Of a DNA stretch of 64,000 nt, positions 56,043 through 64,000 are shown piece by piece. The notes beneath the pieces were generated by a model, which did not search any database, was not told the DNA's origin, and worked only from the letters and a program-made list of their open reading frames with translations. The DNA is taken from NCBI RefSeq assembly GCF_900129375.1, contig NZ_FQVN01000001.1:992001-1056000 (forward strand), read 5' to 3'. Position 1 is the stretch's first letter; each line of letters begins with the position of its first letter. This DNA comes from Streptoalloteichus hindustanus (GTDB lineage Bacteria; Actinomycetota; Actinomycetes; Mycobacteriales; Pseudonocardiaceae). The position numbers were made by a program, and so were the translations under genes.

Positions 56043-56603
56043 ATGGCGACGAACATCGAGTACTCCGACGAAACGCACTTCAACGGCGGTCTCTGCACCG
56101 TGCAGGTCCGCGGCCGTGGCGACTCGGCCGAACCCCGGCTGGACATCGAGGTGTTCACGGCGGACACGGAGGGCGAGCTGACCGGGGAGGGGCACCTGCT
56201 CCTGCCGGTCGGCGCGCTCGCCGCCGCGGGTCAGCTCATCCAACGCGTGTTGGCCGGCCTCGCCCAGCTGCACGGCGCGGGTGCCGGACGCGGCCGGTTC
56301 CGCGCGTCCCGTCCCGGCAACTCCTTCCAACCCTGGACAGCGGAACTCGACGAGGAACTGCGTGCCGCGTGGCTGTCCGAACCGACCGCCAGCCCGGCGG
56401 CCGAGGTGACCGGCCGGCTGGCCGAGCGGATGGGGCGCTCGCGGAACGCGATCCGGTCCCGACTGGCGCGCGTCGGGTGCGACCCGGACCTGCCGGGGCG
56501 GGAGCTGGCGGCGGACGCCGCCCCTGACGGCCCACCGGAACACCCGGAGGACCGACGCCCGCGGCGGGAACGCCCACGGCACGGCACGTCGCTGCCCCCG
56601 TGA
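56043..56603 (+). CDS. Hypothetical protein with C-terminal HTH-like segment
   Basis: The 186-residue product has an N-terminal part of mixed strands (MATNIEYSDETHFNGGLCTV, RLDIEVFTADTEGE) and a C-terminal segment, about residues 95-155, that reads PWTAELDEELRAAWL, then GRLAERMGRSRNAIRSRLAR and VGCDPDLPG. That pattern resembles the small helix-turn-helix seen at the ends of some bacterial helicases and nucleases (GRSxxAIRxRLxRxGxDPD). DNA binding is plausible. The last 40 residues are disordered Pro/Arg. I do not recognise the whole protein. The 250 bp upstream hold no gene. Confidence 0.7.
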   Translation: MATNIEYSDETHFNGGLCTVQVRGRGDSAEPRLDIEVFTADTEGELTGEGHLLLPVGALAAAGQLIQRVLAGLAQLHGAGAGRGRFRASRPGNSFQPWTAELDEELRAAWLSEPTASPAAEVTGRLAERMGRSRNAIRSRLARVGCDPDLPGRELAADAAPDGPPEHPEDRRPRRERPRHGTSLPP

Positions 56604-56650
56604 CCCGCTGACGAGGTGGGCGGAGAAGTCCGGTGAGCCCCGGAACGAGC

Positions 56651-56689
56651 GGAGGGGCTCGTCGCGCGGTCGGCACGACGAGCCCCTCC
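56651..56689. terminator. Bidirectional terminator
   Basis: GGAGGGGCTCGTCG (56651-56664) pairs perfectly with 56676-56689. It lies between the convergent HTH-like gene and the OtsB-GH15 gene. Confidence 0.82.
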
Positions 56690-56717
56690 GGAACCCAGCC
56701 CGTGCGGAGGCCCGAGA

Positions 56718-59252
56718 TCAGGCGGTGGCCTCCAGCAGTTGGGCACACCGGATCAGACCCAGGTGGGAGTACGCCTGCGGGTGGTTGCCCAGCGACCGCT
56801 CGGCGATCGGGTCGTACTCCTCCGGCAACAGGCCGGTGGGGCCGGCCGCGTCGACGAGCTGCTGGAACAGCTCCTCGGCCTCGGTCCGCCGGCCGGTGAG
56901 GAGGTACGCCTCGATCATCCACGCCGCGCACAGGTGGAAGCCGCCCTCGTCACCGGGCAGGCCGTCGTCCCGCCGGTAGCGGTAGACGGTCGAACCGCTG
57001 CGCAGCTCGGCCTCGATCGCGGTCACGGTCGCCTGGAACCGCTCGTCGGTCGGGTCGATCAGCCGGGTCAGGCCGACGTGCAGCGAGGCGGCGTCCAGGT
57101 CGGTGCCGTCGTAGGCGGTGGTGAACGACTGCACCTCGTCGTTCCAGCCGTTCTTCAGCACGTCGGCGGCGATCGCGTCGCGCAGCTCCGGCCAGCTCGG
57201 GTCGAGCGGCCGGCCGTAGGTCTCGGCGAGCCGCACCGCGCGGTCCAGGGTCACCCAGCACATGACCTTGGAGTAGACGTGGTGCCGGGGGGCGTGCCGC
57301 TCCTCCCAGATGCCGTGGTCCGGCTCGTGCCAGCGCCGGGCCACCGCCTCGGCCATGGCGCGCACCAGGCCCCAGTCGTCGTCGGTGAGCTTGCCCCTGG
57401 CCTCGGTCAGCCGGACGACCAGCTCGACCACCGGGCCGAACACGTCCAGCTGCACCTGCTGGTTGGCCAGGTTGCCCACGCGCACCGGCCGCGAGCCGGC
57501 GTAGCCGGGCAGCGTGTCGATCACGGCCTCCGGGCCGAGGTTGGTGCCGTGGATCGTGTACAGCGGGTGCAGCCGCTCCGGGCCGGGCAGGGTGGCCAGC
57601 ACCCGGTGCACCCAGTCCAGGAACGCCTCGGCCTCGCCCAGCGAGCCCAGCGACACCAGGGTCTGCGCGGTGAGCGCGGCGTCGCGCAGCCAGCAGTACC
57701 GGTAGTCCCAGTTCCGGACGCCGCCGATCTCCTCGGGCAACGAGGTGGTGGCGGCGGCCAGGATCGCGCCGGTGTCGACGTGGCACAGGCCGCGCAGGGT
57801 CAGCGCGGAGCGGGCGACCAGGTCCCGCTCGACGTCGGGCAGGCGCAGCCCGGCCAGCCACTCCGACCAGTAGGCGCCACTGCGCCGGCGACGCTCCTCC
57901 TCCGTCACGTGGGACGGGCTGAGGTCGTCGCTGCCGCACCGCAGTTCCAGGACCACGGGAGCGTCCGGGGTGGGCCGGACGACGGCTCTGGCGCTCTCGT
58001 GCATGCCATCGGAGGTGATCTGCCATTCGACCCCCGGCGCGCGCAGCACCATCGGCTCCGAGGTCCCCACCACGCGCAGCCCGTCCGCCTCGGCGAGCAG
58101 CCGCACGGGCACCTGGCCGAACTCCGGCCGGGGCGCGAACTCGACCACGGCCGAGGTGCTGCCCGAGACCACCCGCACCAGGTCGGTGCGGTGCGGCGCG
58201 GCGTAGTGGTCCAGGTAGTCGGTGACCAGCAGCCGCGACCACCGCGTCTCCACGGTCATCGTGCCCGGCAGGTACCGCTGGCCCAACGGCAGGCCGTTGC
58301 GCTCCGGCTTCACCCAGAAGTGGCCGGCGCCGGCGCCGCCGAGCAGGTCGGCGAACACCGCGGCCGAGTCCGGCTCCGGGTGGCACATCCAGGTGACCTT
58401 GGCGTCCGGCGTGAGCAGCGCGACCGAGCGCTCGTTGGCCAGCATGGTCAGCCGCTCGATCGGCGGCGCCTGCTCGCCGTACAGCCAGGTGCGGCGCTCC
58501 TCCAGCAGGAAGGCGAGCACGCAGGCGACGTCGACGGTGTCGTCGATGCGGTAGCCGGCCAGCGTCTCACCGGGGCCGACCTTCAGACCCAGGTCCGGGC
58601 CGTGCAGCCGGGCGAACGCCTTCTCGTCGGTGACGTCGTCGCCGAGGAAGATCGCGGCGGTGGCGCCGACCTGGTGCCGCAGCACGTCGAGCGCGTGGCC
58701 CTTGTCGGTCTGGACCACGGCCAGCTCGACCACGGCCTTGCCCTCGGTGACCTGGACACCGTCCCAGGTGCACGGGCCGCGGCGCACCTCGGCGAGCACG
58801 CGCTCGGCCACCTCGGCCGGGGCGCGTCGCACGTGCACGGCCAGGCTCGCGGGCTTGACCTCCAGCGACACGCCCTCGGCGTCGGCGATGACCTGCTCCA
58901 GCTCGGTCTGCAGCCGGCGGTGCAGGTCGCGCGCGGCGTGGTCGAGCGCGTGCACGAAGCCCACGTCGAACTCCGAGCCGTGGCTGCCGACGAGGTGGAC
59001 CTCCGCCGGCAGTCGGGACAGGGTCGCCAGGTCGCGCAGCGCTCGGCCGGAGATCACGGCGGCGGTCGTGGCCGGCAGCCCGGCCAGCGAGCGCAGCGCG
59101 TTCACTGACTCCGGCAGCGGCCGGGCGCGTTCCGGGTCTTCCACGATCGGCGCGAGCGTTCCGTCGTAGTCGCAGGCGACGAGCAGCCGCGGCGTTCGCG
59201 CCAGTTGCACGATCGCCCGGCGCAGCTCGGCGGGGAGGGCCTCGGCGGTCAA
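56718..59252 (-). CDS. Fusion of trehalose-6-phosphate phosphatase (OtsB) and GH15 glycoside hydrolase
   Basis: The 844-residue protein has an N-terminal HAD-type OtsB domain (about residues 1-245) with motif I CDYDGTLAPI, motif II VISGR and motif IV FLGDDVTDEKAF. A GH15 domain follows (about 260-844) with NWDYRYCWLRDAALTAQ, GIWEERHAPRHHVYSKVMCW and GLLPEEYDP, the usual glucoamylase/trehalase signatures. OtsB makes trehalose from trehalose-6-phosphate. Mycobacterial GH15 proteins of this type include trehalases, so one chain could make and break trehalose. TTG 59252 is preferred over GTG 59267 because AGGAGAGAG lies directly upstream. It is downstream of otsA with a 40-bp gap. Confidence 0.9.
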   Translation of the reverse strand: MTAEALPAELRRAIVQLARTPRLLVACDYDGTLAPIVEDPERARPLPESVNALRSLAGLPATTAAVISGRALRDLATLSRLPAEVHLVGSHGSEFDVGFVHALDHAARDLHRRLQTELEQVIADAEGVSLEVKPASLAVHVRRAPAEVAERVLAEVRRGPCTWDGVQVTEGKAVVELAVVQTDKGHALDVLRHQVGATAAIFLGDDVTDEKAFARLHGPDLGLKVGPGETLAGYRIDDTVDVACVLAFLLEERRTWLYGEQAPPIERLTMLANERSVALLTPDAKVTWMCHPEPDSAAVFADLLGGAGAGHFWVKPERNGLPLGQRYLPGTMTVETRWSRLLVTDYLDHYAAPHRTDLVRVVSGSTSAVVEFAPRPEFGQVPVRLLAEADGLRVVGTSEPMVLRAPGVEWQITSDGMHESARAVVRPTPDAPVVLELRCGSDDLSPSHVTEEERRRRSGAYWSEWLAGLRLPDVERDLVARSALTLRGLCHVDTGAILAAATTSLPEEIGGVRNWDYRYCWLRDAALTAQTLVSLGSLGEAEAFLDWVHRVLATLPGPERLHPLYTIHGTNLGPEAVIDTLPGYAGSRPVRVGNLANQQVQLDVFGPVVELVVRLTEARGKLTDDDWGLVRAMAEAVARRWHEPDHGIWEERHAPRHHVYSKVMCWVTLDRAVRLAETYGRPLDPSWPELRDAIAADVLKNGWNDEVQSFTTAYDGTDLDAASLHVGLTRLIDPTDERFQATVTAIEAELRSGSTVYRYRRDDGLPGDEGGFHLCAAWMIEAYLLTGRRTEAEELFQQLVDAAGPTGLLPEEYDPIAERSLGNHPQAYSHLGLIRCAQLLEATA

Positions 59253-59292
59253 CGCCTCTCTCCTCACGGCGTCGGGGTGTGGTGGGCGGTAC

Positions 59293-60735
59293 CTACTCAG
59301 TGTGCGGCTGCGAGCCCAGAGCTTCGAGGAACGACCGTGCCCAGCGGTCGACGTCGTGGGTCAGAACCTGGCGGCGCAGCGCGCGCATCCTACGGCGACC
59401 CTCGGCCGGGTCGACGGTGAGGGCGGCGTGCAGCGCGTTCTTGACCCCGTCCAGGTCGTGCGGGTTCACCAGGAAAGCGCTGGTCAGTTCGGCGGCCGCG
59501 CCGGCGAACTCGCTGAGCACGAGCGCTCCGCCGAGGTCGTACCGGCAGGCGACGTACTCCTTGCAGACCAGGTTCATACCATCCCGGACCGGGGTCACCA
59601 CCATCACGTCCGCCGCTGTGTAGAAGGCGACGAGCTCCTCGCGGTTCACCGACGTGTGCAGGTAGTGCACCGGAGGGCGGCCGACGCGGCTGAACTCGCC
59701 GTTGATCCGGCCGACCTCGCGCTCGATGTCCTCCCGCATCTGCCGGTAGTGCTCGACCCGCTCCCGGCTGGGCGTGGCGAGCTGCACCATCACCACGTCG
59801 TCCGGGTCGACCCGGCCGTCCTCCAGCAGCTCCCGCAGGGCGAACAGCCGGACGTCGATGCCCTTGGTGTAGTCCAGCCGGTCGACCCCGAGCAGGATCT
59901 TCCTCGGGTTGCCCAGCTCGGCCCGGATCTCCCTGGCCCGCTGCTGGATGTCCCTGCGCCGGGCCAGCGCGTCCAGCCCGGCCGAGTCGATCGAGATGGG
60001 GAAGGCGCCCACCCGCACCACCCGGTCGCCGAAGGGCACCACGCCCGGCTTGGTGCGCACCCCGACCGCGGCCCGGCTGGGCTCCAACCCCGCCAGGCGT
60101 CGGGACAGCCAGAGGAAGTTCTGCGCCCCGCCGGGCCGGTGGAACCCGACCAGGTCGGCGCCGAGCAGGCCGCGGATGATCTCGGTGCGCCACGGCAGCT
60201 GCATGAACAGCTCGATCGGGGGAAACGGGATGTGCAGGAAGAACCCGATCCGCAGGTCCGGCCGCCGCTCGCGCAACATCGCCGGCACGAGCTGGAGCTG
60301 GTAGTCCTGCACCCACACGGTCGCGCCGGGCGCGGCCACCTCGGCGGCGGCCTCGGCGAACCGCTGGTTGACCCGGACGTAGGCGTTCCACCAGCTCCGG
60401 TGGAACGCCGGGGGCACCACGACGTCGTGGTAGAGCGGCCACAGGGTCCCGTTGGAGAAACCCTCGTAGTAGTCCCGCATCTCGGTCGCGCTCAGCCGCA
60501 CGGGGTGGAGCCGCAACCCCTCCTCGGTGAACGGCGACACGTCGGCGTCGGCGACTCCCGGCCAGCCCACCCACGCTCCGCTGCGGGCGCGCAGGAACGG
60601 TTCGAGCGCGCTGACCAGTCCGCCGGGACTGCGTCGCCAGCGCTCGGTGCCGTCATCCAGGCGTTCGAGGTCGACGGGAAGGCGGTTGGCCACGACGACG
60701 AAGTCCGCGCGTTGTACCCCTTCACCGTTGGTCAC
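59293..60735 (-). CDS. otsA: Trehalose-6-phosphate synthase
   Basis: OtsA joins UDP-glucose (or another NDP-glucose) and glucose-6-phosphate to trehalose-6-phosphate. The 480-residue GT20 product has [11 protein letters not shown] and GGLVSAL at the N-terminus, [35 protein letters not shown] and [18 protein letters not shown] 60735 is chosen because GAGGAG lies 9 nt upstream. The gene is followed by the OtsB-GH15 fusion, so both steps of trehalose synthesis lie in one operon. Confidence 0.95.
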   Translation of the reverse strand: MTNGEGVQRADFVVVANRLPVDLERLDDGTERWRRSPGGLVSALEPFLRARSGAWVGWPGVADADVSPFTEEGLRLHPVRLSATEMRDYYEGFSNGTLWPLYHDVVVPPAFHRSWWNAYVRVNQRFAEAAAEVAAPGATVWVQDYQLQLVPAMLRERRPDLRIGFFLHIPFPPIELFMQLPWRTEIIRGLLGADLVGFHRPGGAQNFLWLSRRLAGLEPSRAAVGVRTKPGVVPFGDRVVRVGAFPISIDSAGLDALARRRDIQQRAREIRAELGNPRKILLGVDRLDYTKGIDVRLFALRELLEDGRVDPDDVVMVQLATPSRERVEHYRQMREDIEREVGRINGEFSRVGRPPVHYLHTSVNREELVAFYTAADVMVVTPVRDGMNLVCKEYVACRYDLGGALVLSEFAGAAAELTSAFLVNPHDLDGVKNALHAALTVDPAEGRRRMRALRRQVLTHDVDRWARSFLEALGSQPHTE

Positions 60736-61037
60736 GTAGTGCGCCTCCTCGGGAACGCGGTCGGTCGCGGCGGCGACCCTGCTCCTGGCGGGTCCCACCG
60801 GGCGCGAGCGCCCGCCGAGCGCGTCGCCGGTCGTGGCGCGGAGGGGCCGCGCCAGGCCGGAACGCGCCCCGGGCGACCACCCGGGCACGCGGTGCGGACC
60901 GCGTCGTCGCAAGATCCGCGGGACCCGGCACAGAGGTTATCCGGGTTGCCCCCCGGTCGCGTGTTGGCGTCGGACCGATCACACTCGAACGGCCGCGTCG
61001 GTACCCACCGGCTGTGCCGAACGGCCGGGTGCCGCCG
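60736..61037. other. Gene-free interval between otsA and the ThrE-like gene
   Basis: No coding frame is convincing. GGATAACC on the minus strand at about 60940 could be part of an otsA promoter, about 200 bp upstream. No strong hairpin or repeat is seen. Confidence 0.4.
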
Positions 61038-62468
61038 TCACTCCAGGGGACGCCTCGCCGGGCGCAACGGGCCGGACAGCCGCGGCCCGGCCAGGCGGCG
61101 CTCCAGCCGGCCGAGCCCGGTGCGCACCGGCTGGGCCAGGTACTCGCCGAGCACGACGCCCGCGGCCAGCGCCAGCGCGATGCCCAGCGCGACCAGCAGG
61201 GTGGACAGGCCGGCGCCGGCGTCGTTGCCCACCACGAGCTGGGACAGGCCGCGGTAGGTGGTCAGACCGGGCAGCAGCGGCGTGATCCCGGAGACGGCGA
61301 CCACCAGCGGCGGCACCCGCAGCCGGCGGGCGACCAGCCCGCCGCAGAAGCCGACCAGGGTGGCGGCGGCAGCGGAGGCGATCACCACGTCCGCGCCGAG
61401 CACCGTCAGCGCGCCGTAGGTGGCCAGACCGGCCGCCCCCGCCGCGCCCGCGACGAGCAGGGCGCGCGGCGTGGCGTAGCTGGCCAGCGCGAAGCACGCC
61501 GAGGTCGCCGCGCCGGCCGCCACCATCAGCGGCAGGTCGGAGGGCATGGCCGGCAGCGGGTCGGTGATGGAGACCCGCGCGCCCAGCGCCACCCCGGCGC
61601 GCAGGGCCAGCACCACGCCGGTGACCAGGCCGGCGGACATCAGGGTCAGCTCCATGGCCCGGCCGGCGGCGGTCACGTTGAAGCCGGTGATCGCGTCCTG
61701 GACCGCGCCGACCAGCGACAGCCCGGACAGCAGCACCACGATGCCGGCCGCGACCACCAGCGACGGCCGCACGTGGGCGGGCAGCAGCCCGGTGGCGTGC
61801 AGCCCGAGCGCGATGCCCGTCGCGAGCGCGCCGCCGACGGCCTGCTGGAAGAAGAACGGCAGGGCGCGGCGGTTGAGGATCCGGCCGACCCGGTCGATGA
61901 GGGCGGTGACCGCGGCGGCGATCAGGGCCAGCACCGGGCCCCCGCCCAGCAGGGCCGCGACGCCGGCGGCCATCCCGGCCCACGCGGTGGTGGCGACCCA
62001 CCTCGGGTAGGGGTGGGCCGCGGTGGTGAGCCGGTCGAGCTCGACGTGTGCCTCGGCCGCGGTCACGTGCCCGGCGGTGATCTGCCGGACCAGCCGTTCG
62101 ACGCTGGCGAGGCGGGTGTAGTCGTGGCTGCGCGACCGGACCACGCGGACGCTGGTGACCGGCGCGGCCTCGGTGCCGCGGTGGCAGCAGACGGTGATGG
62201 ACGTGAAGATCACGTCGACCTCGCAGCGCGGCAGCCCGTAGGCGTTGGTGACGGCGAGCATCGTGGCCGTCACGTCGGCCGCGCCCGCGCCGCTGGCGAG
62301 CTGGACCTCCCCGATGCGCAGGGCGAGGTCGAGCACGGAGTGCACGGTGGTGTCGTCGGGGAGCCGGGGGCCGTACACGGCCTGCCCGGTCGGCGCGGCG
62401 GCGACCCTCGCGTGGTGCGCGGCGGCTCGCCACCACAACGCGTTGCGGGCCCGCTGTGCCAGCCGCAC
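61038..62468 (-). CDS. ThrE-type threonine/serine exporter family membrane protein
   Basis: The 476-residue product has a hydrophilic N-terminal ThrE domain (VLDLALRIGEVQLASGAGAA, CEVDVIFTSITV; about residues 40-170) and about ten transmembrane helices. The second half (about 330-450) resembles the small ThrE-C domain, so both parts are in one chain, as in Corynebacterium ThrE. It would export L-threonine and L-serine or small peptides. GTG 62468 is chosen because GGGAGG lies 8 nt upstream. It is convergent with nothing; tRNA-Thr lies on the other strand just beyond its start. Confidence 0.88.
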   Translation of the reverse strand: MRLAQRARNALWWRAAAHHARVAAAPTGQAVYGPRLPDDTTVHSVLDLALRIGEVQLASGAGAADVTATMLAVTNAYGLPRCEVDVIFTSITVCCHRGTEAAPVTSVRVVRSRSHDYTRLASVERLVRQITAGHVTAAEAHVELDRLTTAAHPYPRWVATTAWAGMAAGVAALLGGGPVLALIAAAVTALIDRVGRILNRRALPFFFQQAVGGALATGIALGLHATGLLPAHVRPSLVVAAGIVVLLSGLSLVGAVQDAITGFNVTAAGRAMELTLMSAGLVTGVVLALRAGVALGARVSITDPLPAMPSDLPLMVAAGAATSACFALASYATPRALLVAGAAGAAGLATYGALTVLGADVVIASAAAATLVGFCGGLVARRLRVPPLVVAVSGITPLLPGLTTYRGLSQLVVGNDAGAGLSTLLVALGIALALAAGVVLGEYLAQPVRTGLGRLERRLAGPRLSGPLRPARRPLE

Positions 62469-62681
62469 GGCGGTCACCTCCCAGGTCGAAGCACGGTTGC
62501 GTCCCGGGAGGGATCGGCCGGTCCGGCCCGGCCGTTGCAGTACCAGGCCGTGGCCTGCGCCACGTCGCTCATCCGGACGAACCGAGTACGCGAAGTAGTC
62601 GAATCGGTTCCGATGTGTGATTGGCGTCGGCAGGCGTGCGCGACGCTTACGATGTGCGCGGCGAGGCGCCGCGCGCGTCCA

Positions 62682-62754
62682 GCCGGCGTAGCTCAACTGG
62701 CAGAGCACCCGCCTTGTAAGCGGGCGGTTACGGGTTCGAGTCCCGTCGCCGGCT
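62682..62754 (+). tRNA. tRNA-Thr (anticodon TGT)
   Basis: The 73-nt gene folds as a standard cloverleaf: acceptor GCCGGCG with CGCCGGC (62682-62688 and 62747-62753), D arm GCTC-GAGC, anticodon arm CCCGC-CTTGTAA-GCGGG with anticodon TGT, and T arm with GGTTCGAGTCC. CCA follows at 62755-62757 and is encoded. It reads ACA codons, which are rare in this genome. Confidence 0.97.
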
Positions 62755-63002
62755 CCACGGTACTGACCAGCCGGAACGGGTGGGGTTCGGTGCGAACCGG
62801 GCCCCGCCCGCCGGGGTCGGGCTCCGAGTGGCGGAGCGCGGAGCGGAGCGCGGCGCGGGTGTCGCGGCGGCCGCCGCTCCGCCGGTCGGCCCAGCGGCGC
62901 TGACGCGTTCCTGTCCGAACCCCTTCGCCGAGCGAACGGTCGGCGAAGCCCGTACCACTTCCCGCACCAAGATCGACAAAAATCACCCGTTCGTGGAGCC
63001 AG

Positions 63003-63114
63003 TTGTCCACAGGCGTCGGAGTTGTCCCCAGCCCCGCTGTGACCCCTGGGATCGTGGGCGGTGCCTGGATAGGCTGGAGCAGGGCTCGCCCCCCAGGGCG
63101 GGTGGGGGCTGTCC
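63003..63114 (+). repeat. Dispersed intergenic element, copy C
   Basis: TTGTCCACA (63003-63011) and TTGTCCCCA (63022-63030) precede the conserved core (63068-63114). TAGGCT at 63070 is again 48 bp from the start of the second box. This copy lies between tRNA-Thr and the MerR gene. Confidence 0.85.
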
Positions 63115-63335
63115 TCGTGGGGTGGGAGGGCGGCGCCGAGTGGGCCGTGAGGTCGCGCGGCCCCGGCTCCCTGGCCGCCGAAGCGCCATCTGCCCCGCAG
63201 GGGCCAGGAATGTGGCCCGAAGTGCGGCGGTCGTCCGGTTGATGTCCCGCGACGTCGCCGTCACCAAGGCGGTCCTGTCGTCGAGCCGGGTCCTGGGTCG
63301 TCCCGATGTCGTTGAACGTGAACAAAGCTAGAGTC

Positions 63336-63349
63336 TCACATCGATGTGA
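63336..63349. promoter_or_regulatory. Palindromic operator candidate before the MerR gene
   Basis: TCACATCGATGTGA is a perfect 14-bp palindrome, 28 bp before the MerR ATG. TAGAGT lies just upstream at 63329. MerR proteins usually bind such dyads within their own promoters. Confidence 0.5.
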
Positions 63350-63377
63350 AGGTCGACGTCGTGTGCTGGAGGGCACC

Positions 63378-63767
63378 ATGCGCATCGGTGAGCTCGCTCG
63401 GCGGACGGGCGTGAGCGAACGCCTCCTGCGGTACTACGAGGAGCAGGGCCTGCTGCGGCCCGAGCGGAGGAGCAGCGGGTACCGGCAGTACCGGGAGAGC
63501 GACGTCGTTGTCGTGCGGCGCATCCGCACCCTGTTGGCGGCGGGGCTGTCGACGGCGACCATCGCACGCGTGCTGCCCTGCATGTGCGACGTGAACGACC
63601 GGCTCATCCCCTGTTCGGACCTGGTGCAGGAGCTGCGTGCCGAGCGGGCTCGGATGGACCGGCAGATCGACGACCTCGTCCGGTCGCGCGGCCTGCTGGA
63701 CGAGGTGATCGGGGCGGCTCCGCTGTCCGAGGGCGCCGCGGGGACCAAGGTGTCGGCCGCCGGGTAG
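63378..63767 (+). CDS. MerR-family transcriptional regulator
   Basis: The 129-residue product has the N-terminal winged helix of MerR (MRIGELARRTGVSERLLRYY, EEQGLLRPERRSSGYRQY) and a coiled-coil dimer helix (about residues 82-112). Three cysteines, C68, C70 and C79 (LPCMCDVNDRLIPCSDL), lie in the linker and could bind metal or sense redox state. Many actinobacterial MerR proteins share this pattern without known effectors. ATG 63378 follows GGAGGG. A palindromic operator candidate precedes it. No target gene is evident in the window. Confidence 0.92.
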   Translation: MRIGELARRTGVSERLLRYYEEQGLLRPERRSSGYRQYRESDVVVVRRIRTLLAAGLSTATIARVLPCMCDVNDRLIPCSDLVQELRAERARMDRQIDDLVRSRGLLDEVIGAAPLSEGAAGTKVSAAG

Positions 63768-63960
63768 TTGTCCGCTTTACCCCGGATGGTGCTGCGCCGA
63801 ACGGGTGAAAACGAAACGAAACCACGCCGTAATGTTGTGACCATGGCCTCATTGGGTGAAGCTCGTCACCCCGATCGGCGGTCGCCGCCCCCGGCGAAGG
63901 GGTGAGTGACGGGCCACGCCGCCGCGGACGCAGAAGGCAGCGGAGGCAAGGAGGAACGGC

Positions 63961-64000
63961 ATGGTGGAGTCGGGCGCCCGGGGCAGGACCCGGTGGGGTC
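63961..64000 (+). CDS. Start of a DUF6230-like protein (3' end outside window)
   Basis: Only 13 codons are visible: MVESGARGRTRWG. AAGGAGG lies 7 nt before the ATG. The sequence resembles the N-terminus of DUF6230 proteins (MESxARGGTRWKRF), which are secreted or membrane proteins of unknown role. The call is tentative because so little is seen. Confidence 0.45.
   Translation, partial: MVESGARGRTRWG

Noticed and set aside
62682-62757. Long frames crossing tRNA-Thr on both strands, with GVAQLAEH-like and PATGLEPVTARL-like peptides
   Set aside because: These peptides are the well-known false translations of tRNA genes; the tRNA cloverleaf explains the sequence.

Overview
The window is chromosomal DNA of a very GC-rich actinobacterium. 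GTG and TTG starts are common, third codon positions are almost all G or C, and the core gene order panC-panD-coaX-lysS-lsr2-clpC-mhuD-mutY-disA-radA-lpqE-carD-ispD-ispF-cysS-rlmB matches the Mycobacterium tuberculosis Rv3602c to Rv3579c block, with insertions. The accessory families (DUF6879 with an HTH-DUF5753 regulator, a sigma/CU044_5270 pair, AlgI/AlgJ-like genes) and the family-level resemblances suggest Pseudonocardiales (Saccharothrix, Actinosynnema, Lentzea or similar). This is inference from gene content; no database search was possible.

Layout. 1-5.2 kb: end of a proline-rich DUF6779-like protein, a NuoD paralogue (-), a MidA/NDUFAF7-like methyltransferase (-) and a divergent PrsW-type protease. 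5.5-11.5 kb: the pantothenate/CoA block (DUF2520-type protein, PanC, PanD, CoaX), a SAM methyltransferase and LysS. 11.6-20.1 kb: Lsr2, an iron-box-controlled FecCD/ATPase siderophore importer, a FhuF-like reductase with its own iron box, and ClpC. 20.2-26.6 kb: two membrane proteins, MhuD haem oxygenase, an M1 peptidase, a 2H phosphoesterase, MutY and a carbonic-anhydrase relic. 26.6-33.4 kb: DisA, a sigma factor with a CU044_5270 protein, RadA, LpqE-like lipoprotein and CarD. 33.5-38.5 kb: IspD, IspF, HIT, HAD, CysS, RlmB. 38.6-46 kb: AlgI-like and AlgJ-like acetylation genes split by a DUF6879/HTH cassette and a PlsC-NADAR-APH operon. 46-55.8 kb: a zinc importer, an MsiK-type ATPase, a carbohydrate importer and two LacI regulators. 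56-64 kb: an OtsB-GH15 fusion, OtsA, a ThrE exporter, tRNA-Thr(TGT), a MerR regulator and the first codons of a DUF6230-like gene.

How parts work together. PanC, PanD and CoaX supply pantothenate, beta-alanine and 4'-phosphopantothenate for CoA. The Fec importer, FhuF-like reductase and MhuD form an iron-acquisition theme (ferric siderophores and haem). IspD and IspF are consecutive MEP-pathway steps. OtsA and OtsB make trehalose. ZnuABC imports zinc. The sugar importer probably uses the neighbouring MsiK-type ATPase and is controlled by the adjacent LacI proteins.

Most unusual observations: (i) a three-copy intergenic element in which two TTGTCCACA boxes stand at a fixed 48-bp phase from a conserved core of about 47 bp; (ii) a NuoD paralogue that keeps the arginine modified by NDUFAF7 in complex I, has Trp at the quinone-site Tyr position, and lies beside a MidA/NDUFAF7-like methyltransferase; (iii) the DUF6879-HTH-DUF6879 cassette inserted between AlgI and AlgJ homologues; (iv) five copies of the palindrome TCCACWGTGGA inside genes; (v) short tandem duplications that copy stop codons; (vi) recurring leaderless-promoter architecture.
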